Source: an uncultured Collinsella sp. (lineage in GTDB: Bacteria; Actinomycetota; Coriobacteriia; Coriobacteriales; Coriobacteriaceae). Taken from it: a DNA stretch of 17,504 bases. The first letter of the stretch is position 1. Each line of letters starts with the position of its first letter. The position numbers were made by a program, and so were the translations under genes. Under the pieces are notes generated by a model, which was not told where the DNA came from, did no database searches, and saw nothing but the letters and a program-made list of their open reading frames with translations. The DNA is taken from contig CABRID010000040.1 in the NCBI GenBank assembly GCA_902470895.1, forward strand, positions 1-17,504. Direction: 5' to 3'. Shown in pieces: positions 6,759-13,423 of this stretch.

Positions 6759-6797
6759 AAACCACCACAAAGGTGCCTGTCCCCTTCGTGGTGGTTT
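6759..6797. repeat. ACCACCAC hairpin repeat, copy 4 (inverted)
   Basis: The loop reads TGCCTGTC on the plus strand, so this copy is in the opposite orientation to the other three. Arms 6759-6773 and 6783-6797 pair with one mismatch (A6769 against C6787). It follows the MGMT-family gene and is succeeded by TTTT-A. Confidence 0.88.
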
Positions 6798-6883
6798 TAG
6801 TTTACCGGAGCTAACTTATGGAGAAGGTGTGGCGGCGCATATTGACACTACAAAGTAAACCACGGTGAACTATATTGTATTCA

Positions 6884-7023
6884 GCAACGGAGCAGGCAAT
6901 AGGCGATGAAAAAGCCTGCCCTGTTGAGTTTGATTCGCATCCCTCCCCTCTGTGCGATTCAACGGTGTACTTCGGGAACAGGCCCGCTGGCAACTATCTG
7001 CCAGCGGGCCTGTTCCTGTTTGT
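6884..7023 (+). ncRNA. Candidate small RNA with C-rich loop and strong terminator
   Basis: Three consecutive hairpins fill the gap between the MGMT gene and trpS. They are GCAGGC/GCCTGC (6892-6897, 6914-6919); an interrupted stem GTTGA..TCGCA with TGCGA..TCAAC (6923-6963) whose loop is the C-rich TCCCTCCCCTCTG (6940-6952); and a perfect 18-bp stem (6975-6992, 6999-7016) followed by TGTTTGT. C-rich loops of this kind are used by some small RNAs to pair with Shine-Dalgarno sequences. A TTGACA at 6842 and a TATATT at 6871 lie upstream but are 23 bp apart, so the promoter is not clear. No family was recognised. The 5' end is approximate. Confidence 0.45.
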
Positions 7024-7063
7024 CGGGAGAGTGTGATGGACGGAGCCGAAGCGGTCTGGCTCC

Positions 7064-7091
7064 AAAAAAGGCGGACGCCGTAGCGCCCGCC
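7064..7091 (-). terminator. Intrinsic terminator of trpS
   Basis: On the minus strand GGCGGGCGC pairs with GCGTCCGCC (one G-U) around TACG, followed by six U. It lies 35 bp after the trpS stop codon. Confidence 0.85.
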
Positions 7092-7126
7092 CTATAGCAA
7101 TCGAAAGCTCAAGTCAGCAGATCGGT

Positions 7127-8176
7127 CTAGTACACCATACCCATGGCGTCCTGAACCTCTGCCAGGGTCTGCTCGGCGATCTCGTTGGCGCGACGGTTGC
7201 CCTCGTGCAGCACGTCCTTCACGTAATCCAGATCGTTCTCGTAGCGCTGGCGACGCTCGCGGATCGGTGCGAAGTACTCGTTGACGGCCTCGGTCACGTA
7301 CTTCTTGAGCTGGCCGGAGCCGCCCATACCGATCTCCTCGGCAATTTCGACCTCGGAGCGACCGGTGCAGATGGCGGCCGTCGAAAGCAGGCCAGACACG
7401 CCGGGGCGGTTCTCGGGATCGAACGTGATCATGCGCTCGGAGTCGGTCTGGCTCTTCTTGATGCGCTTTGCCGTCTCCTCAGCGGTCATCGAGATGTTGA
7501 TGGCGTTGCCGTAGCTCTTGCTCATCTTGCGACCGTCAAGGCCGGGCAGTAGCGGGGTCTCGGACAGCAGGGCCTCGACCTCGGGAAATACCTTGCCGTA
7601 GCGGTTGTTAAAGCGGCGTGCGATGGTGCGGGTTAGCTCGATGTGCGGCAGCTGGTCACGACCGACGGGCACCACGTTGCCCTTGCAGAACAGAATGTCG
7701 CAGGCCTGATGTACCGGGTAGGTGAGCAGAAGGCCGGTGAGCTCGTGGCCCGAGGCCTCCATCTCGGCCTTTACCGTGGGGTTGCGCGCCAGCTCGGCCT
7801 CGGACACCAGCGACAGGAACGGCAGCATGAGCTGGTTGGCGGCGGGCACGGCGGAGTGCGCGTAGATCATGGTCTTGTCGGGGTCAATGCCGCAGGCAAG
7901 GTAGTCCATGACCATGTTGTACACGTTGTCCTGGATGTGCTCGGTCGTGTCGCGGTCAGTGATGACCTGGTAGTCGGCGATGAGCACGTTGGTCTTGGCG
8001 CCCATGTTCTGCAGCTCAACACGGCCCTTGAGGGTACCGAAGTAGTGGCCCAGGTGCAGACGGCCGGTGGGGCGGTCGCCGGTGAGCATGGTGAACTTCT
8101 CGGGCGTCTTGGCCAGGCCCTCGCGAATGGCGTTGCTCTTTTGCAGCGCGACTTCGTAGCTGTTCTCGTTTGGCAT
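7127..8176 (-). CDS. trpS: Tryptophanyl-tRNA synthetase
   Basis: Charges tRNA(Trp) with tryptophan using ATP in the cytoplasm; a class I synthetase working as a dimer. The 349-residue protein has the expected length and both class I signatures: the HIGH-type motif in TGDRPTGRLHLGHYFGTL (32-49, HLGH 41-44) and KMSKS (217-221). The VGRDQLPHIELTR segment (171-183), typical of TrpRS, lies between them. The ATG at 8176 is preceded by TTAGGAGC; the frame extends upstream to 8281 but that part is low-complexity and lacks a ribosome site. It is a single-gene unit closed by its own terminator. No T-box structure is apparent in its short leader, although trpS is T-box controlled in many Gram-positives. 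Confidence 0.97.
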   Translation of the reverse strand: MPNENSYEVALQKSNAIREGLAKTPEKFTMLTGDRPTGRLHLGHYFGTLKGRVELQNMGAKTNVLIADYQVITDRDTTEHIQDNVYNMVMDYLACGIDPDKTMIYAHSAVPAANQLMLPFLSLVSEAELARNPTVKAEMEASGHELTGLLLTYPVHQACDILFCKGNVVPVGRDQLPHIELTRTIARRFNNRYGKVFPEVEALLSETPLLPGLDGRKMSKSYGNAINISMTAEETAKRIKKSQTDSERMITFDPENRPGVSGLLSTAAICTGRSEVEIAEEIGMGGSGQLKKYVTEAVNEYFAPIRERRQRYENDLDYVKDVLHEGNRRANEIAEQTLAEVQDAMGMVY

Positions 8177-8346
8177 GATTGCTCCTAACGTATGTTCATG
8201 GGTCAAGATGATAACGCGTTTATTGGAGGGGCGGTGCGTAAGTAGGCGAGGGGCGGGAGAGGGACGCGCGTGGTGCGGCATGTGCGATGGGTGTGGCGCG
8301 GCCGTGCTTGGCTAACGGTGCCTTGGCACATCCTCGGCAGCTTGCC

Positions 8347-9546
8347 CTAGAGCTTGTGGTGGCGCTCTTCTTTGCGCTCCTCGGCTGCCCGCTCCTCCTG
8401 CTTAAAGGTGGGGTCGTCGGGGGTGACGAGCTCGTCCTCGTGCGTACGCTTGTTGTAATGGTGGCGCAGCACGGGCTCAAACAGATGTAGATGCTTGGCA
8501 AAGGCCGCCGAGCCAATGGCGAGCACGGTAAAGATGAGCACACGCATGGGCACCTCGACCTGGTTAATCGCGGCGGCGCCGGCCGAAAGCATGATGCACC
8601 AGGCATAGATGAGCAGCACGGCCTGTTTTTGGTTGTAGCCTTCTTGGATTAGGCGGTGGTGGATGTGGCCCTTGTCGGCCTGCCCGATGCTAATGTGGGC
8701 GCGCCTGCGGCGCACGATGGCGCTAAACGTGTCGATGATGGGCACGCCGGCAACGATGAGCGGGATGATAAGCGAGGTGAGCGCGGCGGTGCGGCTCACG
8801 TTGAGCAGCGAGATGGAGCCCAGTGCAAAGCCCAGAAGCAGCGACCCCGAGTCGCCCAAGAAGATGCTTGCGGGGTTGAAGTTGTAGCGCAAAAAGGCCA
8901 GACAGGCGCCAAAGAGCGCAATGGAGAGCGCGGCGGCGTCGATGCGGCCCGAAAGAACGGCCATCGAAAACATGGTGAACGAGGCGATGCCGCAGATGCC
9001 CGTGGCCAAGCCGTCGAGGCCGTCGATGAGGTTAATGATGTTGGTGAATGCCACCAGATAGATTACGGTGATGGGGTAGGCGAGCCATCCGAGTATGATC
9101 TCGCCGGGGGCAAACGGGTTGACGATGACGCCGATTTTTAGGCCGCCGATACAGGCGATGAGCGCGGCGAGGACCTGTCCGGCCAGCTTTTGCTTGGGCT
9201 TGAGCTGGAAGACGTCGTCGATAGCGCCGGTCGCAAAGATGACAGTAAAGGAGAGCACCAGCATGGGATAGCTAATGTGAAGGCGCGGGTGCGGCACCAG
9301 GACGGGTGGCCAGCCTAGGTGCCAGGTGCCTAGGATTTGCACAATGCAGGCAACGACCAGGCCCAAAAACACCGCCGTTCCGCCCAAACGCGGGATGGGC
9401 TTGGTGTTGATGCGGCGCTTAGAAGGATAGTCGACGGCATCGAGTTTAATTGCCAAGCGCTTGACCAGGGGCACCGCGAGGAAGGTCGTGATAAAAGCCG
9501 CCGCTGCCACGCATAGGTACGGTATGTAGCTCGGGGATGAAGCCAT
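8347..9546 (-). CDS. Undecaprenyl-phosphate sugar-1-phosphate transferase (TagO/WecA/MraY family)
   Basis: An integral membrane enzyme that links a UDP-sugar phosphate, usually GlcNAc-1-P, to undecaprenyl phosphate, the first step of teichoic-acid-like or other wall glycopolymers. Signatures of the polyprenyl-phosphate transferase family are in order: AIDDVFQLKPKQKLAGQ (109-125, catalytic Asp pair), NIINLIDGLDGLATG (169-183), FLGDSGS (229-235) and the GHIHHRL loop (293-299), which marks WecA/TagO-like members rather than MraY. About ten hydrophobic helices are visible, and the tail is highly charged (KQEERAAEERKEERHHKL). The ATG at 9546 is chosen; a TTG at 9564 in frame is possible, and neither has a good Shine-Dalgarno. 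No other wall-polymer genes are adjacent. Exact sugar specificity cannot be read. Confidence 0.9.
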   Translation of the reverse strand: MASSPSYIPYLCVAAAAFITTFLAVPLVKRLAIKLDAVDYPSKRRINTKPIPRLGGTAVFLGLVVACIVQILGTWHLGWPPVLVPHPRLHISYPMLVLSFTVIFATGAIDDVFQLKPKQKLAGQVLAALIACIGGLKIGVIVNPFAPGEIILGWLAYPITVIYLVAFTNIINLIDGLDGLATGICGIASFTMFSMAVLSGRIDAAALSIALFGACLAFLRYNFNPASIFLGDSGSLLLGFALGSISLLNVSRTAALTSLIIPLIVAGVPIIDTFSAIVRRRRAHISIGQADKGHIHHRLIQEGYNQKQAVLLIYAWCIMLSAGAAAINQVEVPMRVLIFTVLAIGSAAFAKHLHLFEPVLRHHYNKRTHEDELVTPDDPTFKQEERAAEERKEERHHKL

Positions 9547-9750
9547 GAATCTAAAAACCGCCAAGCGTCGAAGGAAAAGGTCAGAAGAACGCCATGCGCA
9601 AAGGGCATAGCCGAACCATAATACTCGACCAAGGGGGGTGCATGTAATTGCACGCAGCGATAATCACGCGCTTACCAGATATTGGGATGTTGTCGATGGC
9701 TTGTCGGGATGCCGGCGGGGATCCATATGGACTGTATGGTGATTTTTGGC

Positions 9751-9921
9751 AAAAGAAAACCACCCCCCACGTTACGAAAATGAACCCACCTAAAACAGGT
9801 GGGTGCCCTCATCGACTGTTCCAGCGTCCTTAACAACGAAGGATACCTGTACTAGGTACGACTGTGTGGGCTCCCTAAATAAACGCGACGGTTCACCCAG
9901 TTGCTCCGCGGGGGGCGGAAT
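9751..9921 (-). ncRNA. ssrS: Probable 6S RNA (structured RNA with paired ends)
   Basis: The minus-strand transcript has paired ends: CCGCCCCCCGC (9918-9908) matches GUGGGGGGUGG (9770-9760) over 11 bp with two G-U pairs, and UUUUCUUUU follows at once (9759-9751). Inside, UGAACC (9895-9890) can pair with GGUUCA (9786-9781). Next comes an open U-rich stretch, then GGGAGCCC (9875-9868) with GGGCACCC (9808-9801) closing a terminal domain. The 3' side of the open region can form ACCCACCU-GUUUU-AGGUGGGU. Closing stem, central bubble with a small 3' hairpin, terminal stem and about 171 nt match the plan of 6S RNA, which mimics an open promoter and binds RNA polymerase. Primary sequence is not decisive, so an unknown structured RNA remains possible. 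The 5' end is inferred from the promoter. Confidence 0.55.
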
Positions 9922-9927
9922 ATCTAC

Positions 9928-9956
9928 ATCATAAAGCGGCACTTTGTCGATTCCAG
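9928..9956 (-). promoter_or_regulatory. Candidate promoter of the 6S-like RNA
   Basis: On the minus strand, CTGGAA (9956-9951) and TATGAT (9933-9928) are 17 bp apart. The -10 is good and the -35 weak. Initiation about 7 nt downstream would start the RNA close to its 5' pairing arm. Confidence 0.4.
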
Positions 9957-9958
9957 TC

Positions 9959-9987
9959 TTGACATTACAAAAATCGTGTCGGACGAT
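9959..9987 (+). promoter_or_regulatory. Candidate promoter for radical SAM gene
   Basis: A perfect TTGACA -35 box (9959-9964) is followed after 17 bp by a poor -10 (GACGAT, 9982-9987). It is about 85 bp upstream of the radical SAM start codon and nearly back-to-back with the promoter of the minus-strand RNA. Confidence 0.3.
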
Positions 9988-10071
9988 TACGGCGCCTTGG
10001 GGCTTGAGCCGTCTACGCGGCCTGGCCCTTTATGTTTGAGCTGCTGAATTGTTGTTTTGGAGCATGTTTTT

Positions 10072-11010
10072 ATGCCGACGTCGTTGACCGAACTTTTTTC
10101 GCCCGCCTGCCATTTGTGTCCCCGCCGTTGCGGTGCGGCGCGCGATGAGGGCGCGCGCGGCGTATGCGGTGCTAACGACACGCTCAAGGTGGCCCGCGCG
10201 GCGCTTCATATGTGGGAGGAGCCGCCTATCTCGGGCGAGGCCGGTTCGGGCACGATCTTCTTTAGCGGCTGCTCGCTTAAATGTATCTACTGCCAGAACC
10301 ACGAGATCTCGACCGGCAATTTTGGCCTTGAGATTTCGCCTGAGCGCCTGGTCGAGATTATGCTGGAACTGCAGGACCAGGGTGCCAACAACATCAATTT
10401 GGTGACGGCGACGCACTATGCGCACCTGTTGCCTGCCGCGATTGCCGCGGCACGGGCGCGCGGGCTGGTCATCCCGATCGTCTACAACACGAGTGGTTAC
10501 GAGCGCGCGAGTGCCGTGGCGGCGCTGGGCGACCTGGTCGATGTGTGGCTCACCGACTTTAAATATGCCGATGCCGGGCTTGCGCAGTCGCTTTCTCATA
10601 TTAAGGATTACCCGCGCGTGGCCGTGTCGGGCCTGGCACAGATGACGTGCGAGATCGAGCGCCGCGGGGGAGAGCTGGTGGACGAGGACGGGCTCATGAA
10701 GCGCGGCATCATCGTGCGCCACCTGGTGCTGCCGGGGCATGCAGACGATTCGTGTCGCGTGCTGGACCTGGTGTGGCAGACGGTGGGCGACGTGCCGATC
10801 TCGGTCATGAACCAGTACACGCCCAATGCGCTCATGCGCGAGCAGGGCGGCGACCTGGCACGCGCCGTGACGCGTGAGGAGTACGAGCGGGTGCTCGACC
10901 ATGCCGACGACCTGGGTTTTACGATGATGTTCTGGCAAGAGGGCGGCGCGGTAGACGAGAGCTTCACCCCGGCCTTCGACACCACCGGTGTTCTTGCCAG
11001 CGCAAAGTAG
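10072..11010 (+). CDS. PflX-like radical SAM protein
   Basis: A 312-residue iron-sulfur protein related to pyruvate-formate-lyase activases (COG1313/PflX type). The radical SAM triad CSLKCIYC gives Cys67, Cys71 and Cys74, which would hold the 4Fe-4S cluster that cleaves S-adenosylmethionine. An extra N-terminal cysteine set, CHLCPRRC plus Cys32 (13, 16, 20, 32), is typical of this subfamily and could bind a second metal site. Later segments YNTSGYE and VWLTDFKYAD match the PflA-like barrel. ATG 10072 is chosen because GGAG (10059-10062) sits 9 nt before it; TTG 10057 in frame is an alternative without a ribosome site. No glycyl-radical enzyme is nearby, so a role as an activase is unproven. 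Substrate unknown. Confidence 0.88.
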   Translation: MPTSLTELFSPACHLCPRRCGAARDEGARGVCGANDTLKVARAALHMWEEPPISGEAGSGTIFFSGCSLKCIYCQNHEISTGNFGLEISPERLVEIMLELQDQGANNINLVTATHYAHLLPAAIAAARARGLVIPIVYNTSGYERASAVAALGDLVDVWLTDFKYADAGLAQSLSHIKDYPRVAVSGLAQMTCEIERRGGELVDEDGLMKRGIIVRHLVLPGHADDSCRVLDLVWQTVGDVPISVMNQYTPNALMREQGGDLARAVTREEYERVLDHADDLGFTMMFWQEGGAVDESFTPAFDTTGVLASAK

Positions 11011-11018
11011 CGCGTTCG

Positions 11019-11056
11019 TCGATGATTTTTCTGGGACGGGGATAAAAAATCATCGA
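11019..11056. repeat. Perfect 12-bp hairpin repeat with GGGAC loop
   Basis: TCGATGATTTTT (11019-11030) and AAAAATCATCGA (11045-11056) pair perfectly around CTGGGACGGGGATA. It lies 8 bp after the radical SAM stop codon. It may act as a terminator, but it also looks like a dispersed palindrome of the kind found at the ends of other genes here; only this one copy is in the window. Confidence 0.7.
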
Positions 11057-11119
11057 GAGGATCGCCTGTTCGAAAAGTTGCCAAAATAGCCGCGCCCCAA
11101 AAAGACTGGTTATTGGGCG

Positions 11120-11147
11120 TTGACAGTTGGCGAGCCGTAGGTAAAAT
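11120..11147 (+). promoter_or_regulatory. Promoter of tRNA-Ala
   Basis: TTGACA (11120-11125) and TAAAAT (11142-11147) are separated by 16 bp. Transcription would start a few bases before the tRNA. It is the best sigma-70-type promoter in the window. Confidence 0.85.
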
Positions 11148-11160
11148 ATCGACTTGTCCT

Positions 11161-11233
11161 GGGGACGTAGCTCAGTTGGGAGAGCGCTGCCGTCGCATGG
11201 CAGAGGCCGAGGGTTCGACTCCCTTCGTCTCCA
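11161..11233 (+). tRNA. tRNA-Ala (anticodon CGC)
   Basis: The 73-nt gene folds as a full cloverleaf. The acceptor stem is GGGGACG with CGTCTCC, including the G3-U70 wobble pair that identifies alanine tRNAs. The D arm is GCTC..GAGC, the anticodon stem CTGCC with GGCAG around loop GTCGCAT (anticodon CGC, reading GCG), and the T arm GAGGG-TTCGACT-CCCTT. The discriminator is A; the terminal CCA is not encoded in full (ACCC follows), so CCA must be added after transcription. GCG is a frequent codon in these GC-rich genes, which fits keeping a dedicated CGC tRNA. It has its own promoter and terminator. Confidence 0.97.
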
Positions 11234-11247
11234 CCCTTGGATTTGAT

Positions 11248-11279
11248 AAGCCGCTGACATTGTGTCGGCGGCTTTTTTT
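11248..11279 (+). terminator. Intrinsic terminator after tRNA-Ala
   Basis: AAGCCGCTGACA (11248-11259) pairs with TGTCGGCGGCTT (11263-11274, one U-G) around TTG and continues into seven U. It separates the tRNA from the next gene. Confidence 0.92.
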
Positions 11280-11297
11280 AAAAGAAAGGGCTATACC

Positions 11298-11756
11298 ATG
11301 GCCGAGCTTGAGTCCCAACCATTGTCCGACGAGGAGCGCGCTGAGTTGGAAGAGCTCCGCGCTGAGAAGGCCCGCCGCGAGGCTCGGGAAGAGGCCCGTC
11401 GCGAGCGTGAGGAGCTGGCTGCCCTGCGCGCCGAGCGTGCGAAGGCCGAGGAGGTCGCCTTGAACGCCGCATCCGAGCGCAAGCCCGCGCCCGCACCCAA
11501 GCCCGCTGCTGCGAAGCCTGCACCTGCCGCGCCCAAACCTCAGCCTAAAAAGGCCGCTCGTCTTAAGTCCGTCGAGCCCAAGCCGAGCCGTGACGAGATG
11601 ACCTTTGCCCAGCGCATGGTTACCTCCAAGGAACCTACGGGCGAGAACGAGATCCCTGGCATGGCGCCGGCTCAAAAAATCATCATCGTGCTCGCCCTCA
11701 TCGCGTTTATCGTCTTTATGGTCTACACGATCACGGGCAGCATGGGCCTGCACTAA
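11298..11756 (+). CDS. Tail-anchored coiled-coil protein of unknown function
   Basis: A 152-residue protein not assigned to a family. Residues 11-60 are rich in Glu, Arg and Ala in a heptad-like pattern (DEERAELEELRAEKARREAR), so a coiled coil is likely. Residues 61-90 are a Lys-Ala-Pro linker (KPAPAPKPAAAKPAPAAPK). Residues 127-147 (KIIIVLALIAFIVFMVYTITG) form a single membrane helix with only a few residues after it. There is no signal peptide, so the bulk should face the cytoplasm with the C-terminus in the membrane. The ATG at 11298 follows GAAAGGG. The gene lies between the tRNA terminator and the nicotinate phosphoribosyltransferase gene, 82 bp away, and may be cotranscribed with it. 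Low-complexity composition makes remote homology hard to judge. Confidence 0.8.
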   Translation: MAELESQPLSDEERAELEELRAEKARREAREEARREREELAALRAERAKAEEVALNAASERKPAPAPKPAAAKPAPAAPKPQPKKAARLKSVEPKPSRDEMTFAQRMVTSKEPTGENEIPGMAPAQKIIIVLALIAFIVFMVYTITGSMGLH

Positions 11757-11838
11757 CCTGTTCGCGCCGGGCTCCATGCCCGCACGTCCGCCTCGCCCAA
11801 CCCTCAACCTCTGCACAACACATCCGAAAGGTCGCCCC

Positions 11839-13344
11839 ATGGCTTTGACCGACATCTCGCATCCCACCGACATCGCAATGCTCACCGATCTGTACGAACT
11901 CACTATGGCCCAGGGCCTGTGGGAGAGCGGCAAGGCCAATGAGCAGGGTTGTTTTACGGCGTTTTACCGCGACCATCCCTTTGGCAGCGCGTATGCCGTC
12001 ATGTGCGGCACCGCCGAGCTGCCCGAGCTTGTCGAGAACCTGCGTTTTACGCCCGAGGACATCGACTATCTAGCTTCGCTCCAGGCTCCGGCCGGCGGCG
12101 CGATGTTTAAGCCTGCATTCCTCGACTACCTGCGCAACTTCCGTGCGCATGTAAACATCGACGCCGTGCCCGAGGGCGAGCTCGTCTTTCCGCGCGAGCC
12201 CATGGTGCGCGTCACCGGTCCCGCGCTGGAATGCCAGCTGCTCGAGACGGCGCTGCTCAACATCGTCGGGTTCCAGACGCTTGTCGCCACCAAGACGGCG
12301 CGCGTGGTGCTCGCCGCCGACGGTCGCCCCGTGGCGGAGTTTGGCCTGCGCCGAGCCCAGGGTCCCGATGGCGGCCTGGCCGTTGCGCGCGCGAGCTACG
12401 TTGCCGGCTGCTCCTCTACGTCCAATGTGCTCGCCGGCCGCCGCTACGGTATTCCCGTCTTTGGCACGCATGCGCACAGCTGGGTCATGAGCTTTGACTC
12501 CGAGCTCGAGGCATTCCGGGCTTTTGCTAAGTCGAGTCCCAAGAACTGCACGCTGCTCATCGACACCTACGACGTACGCGAGGGTTGCGAGCATGCCATT
12601 ACGGTTGCCAAGGAGATGGAGGCGGTGGGCGAGCGCCTGTCGGCTATTCGCATCGACTCCGGCGACCTCGCCAAGCTCTCCAAGTATGTTCGCGGCCGTT
12701 TTGATGCCGAGGGCCTGCCCTATGTGGGGATTTCGGTTTCCAACGATCTGGATGAGTACACGATTCAGTCGCTGCTCGACCAGGGCGCGCCCATCGACAG
12801 CTTTGGCGTGGGTACCAAGCTTGCGACCTGTTACGACCAGCCGGCGCTGGGCGGCGTGTACAAGCTTTCCGCCCGCCGTGCGAGCGAGGCAGATCCATGG
12901 ACGCCGGTTGTCAAGCTCTCCGAGCAGCCCTACAAGCGCACGATCCCGGGTGTGCAACGCGTGCGCCGTTATTACGACGGCTTTGGCGGCCCGGTCTGCG
13001 ACATGATCTACGACGAGGACCATCTGGCGGGGGAGGGCGCCGCGCGCGGCAATACCCTTGTGGCCGTGAATGATGCCGCCCTGGTGACCGACGTGTCCGA
13101 ACTTGAGTATCGCGAGCTGCTGGTGCCGATCGTGCGCGATGGCAGTGCGGTGGCTCCGCGTGAGAGCATCCAGGACGCGCGCGAGCGCTGTGCTTGGGCG
13201 TTCGATCATCTGGACGCAGCTTTCAAGCGCTTCCTGTACCCGCAGACCTATGTGGTGGGCATGGAGCAGGGCCTGGCTCAGGTGCGCGACGAGCTCGTGC
13301 GCAAGAACATGGCCGCGGCTTCTGCCTTTCCTTGGGCTCACTAA
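11839..13344 (+). CDS. pncB: Nicotinate phosphoribosyltransferase
   Basis: Converts nicotinate and PRPP, with ATP hydrolysis, to nicotinate mononucleotide: the entry step of NAD salvage (Preiss-Handler route) in the cytoplasm. The 501-residue protein has the family features in order: TDLYELTMAQG (16-26) at the N-terminus, EFGLRRAQGPDGG (167-179), FGTHAHSWVMSF (208-219) holding the histidine expected to be phosphorylated, LLIDTYD (239-245), IRIDSGDLAKL (270-280) and SFGVGTKL (321-328). Length fits the longer Gram-positive-type enzymes. The start ATG 11839 follows GAAAGG at 7-nt spacing; the frame runs open back to about 11605 but there it overlaps the preceding gene. No other NAD genes are present nearby. 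Confidence 0.95.
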   Translation: MALTDISHPTDIAMLTDLYELTMAQGLWESGKANEQGCFTAFYRDHPFGSAYAVMCGTAELPELVENLRFTPEDIDYLASLQAPAGGAMFKPAFLDYLRNFRAHVNIDAVPEGELVFPREPMVRVTGPALECQLLETALLNIVGFQTLVATKTARVVLAADGRPVAEFGLRRAQGPDGGLAVARASYVAGCSSTSNVLAGRRYGIPVFGTHAHSWVMSFDSELEAFRAFAKSSPKNCTLLIDTYDVREGCEHAITVAKEMEAVGERLSAIRIDSGDLAKLSKYVRGRFDAEGLPYVGISVSNDLDEYTIQSLLDQGAPIDSFGVGTKLATCYDQPALGGVYKLSARRASEADPWTPVVKLSEQPYKRTIPGVQRVRRYYDGFGGPVCDMIYDEDHLAGEGAARGNTLVAVNDAALVTDVSELEYRELLVPIVRDGSAVAPRESIQDARERCAWAFDHLDAAFKRFLYPQTYVVGMEQGLAQVRDELVRKNMAAASAFPWAH

Positions 13345-13423
13345 TTCCTTGGGCGGTAGGGGCGAGTCACGCTCCCTTGGCCGCCAGCTCGGCCGTTCGC
13401 TGAACAGTTGATTGGTTTGACGT

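Noticed and set aside
6906..7097. 63-residue plus-strand frame starting MKKPALLSL
   Set aside because: It lacks a well-placed ribosome site, reads through the strong terminator hairpin and ends in the trpS terminator. The hairpins explain the sequence better.
8177..8346. trpS leader searched for T-box or leader peptide
   Set aside because: Only a short untranslated leader with a normal ribosome site is visible, with no stem I, T-box core or Trp-codon run on the minus strand.
9751..9921. c-di-AMP (ydaO-type) riboswitch controlling the TagO-like gene
   Set aside because: The segment GCAACTGGGTGAACC is reminiscent of the 5' half, but the conserved 3' half (GTCAGCTAACC..GTAGGCG type) is absent. 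The paired ends plus U-run argue for a self-contained RNA.
10964..11260. Minus-strand reading frame across tRNA-Ala containing RRRESNPRPLPCDG
   Set aside because: This peptide is the reverse complement of a tRNA and is a well-known false protein. The tRNA is complete and has promoter and terminator. The frame at 11172-11939 (minus), which ends within the tRNA, is rejected for the same reason.
11605..11838. N-terminal extension of pncB into the preceding gene
   Set aside because: The frame is open but overlaps the tail-anchored protein and lacks a ribosome site; the family start TDLYELT lies just after ATG 11839.
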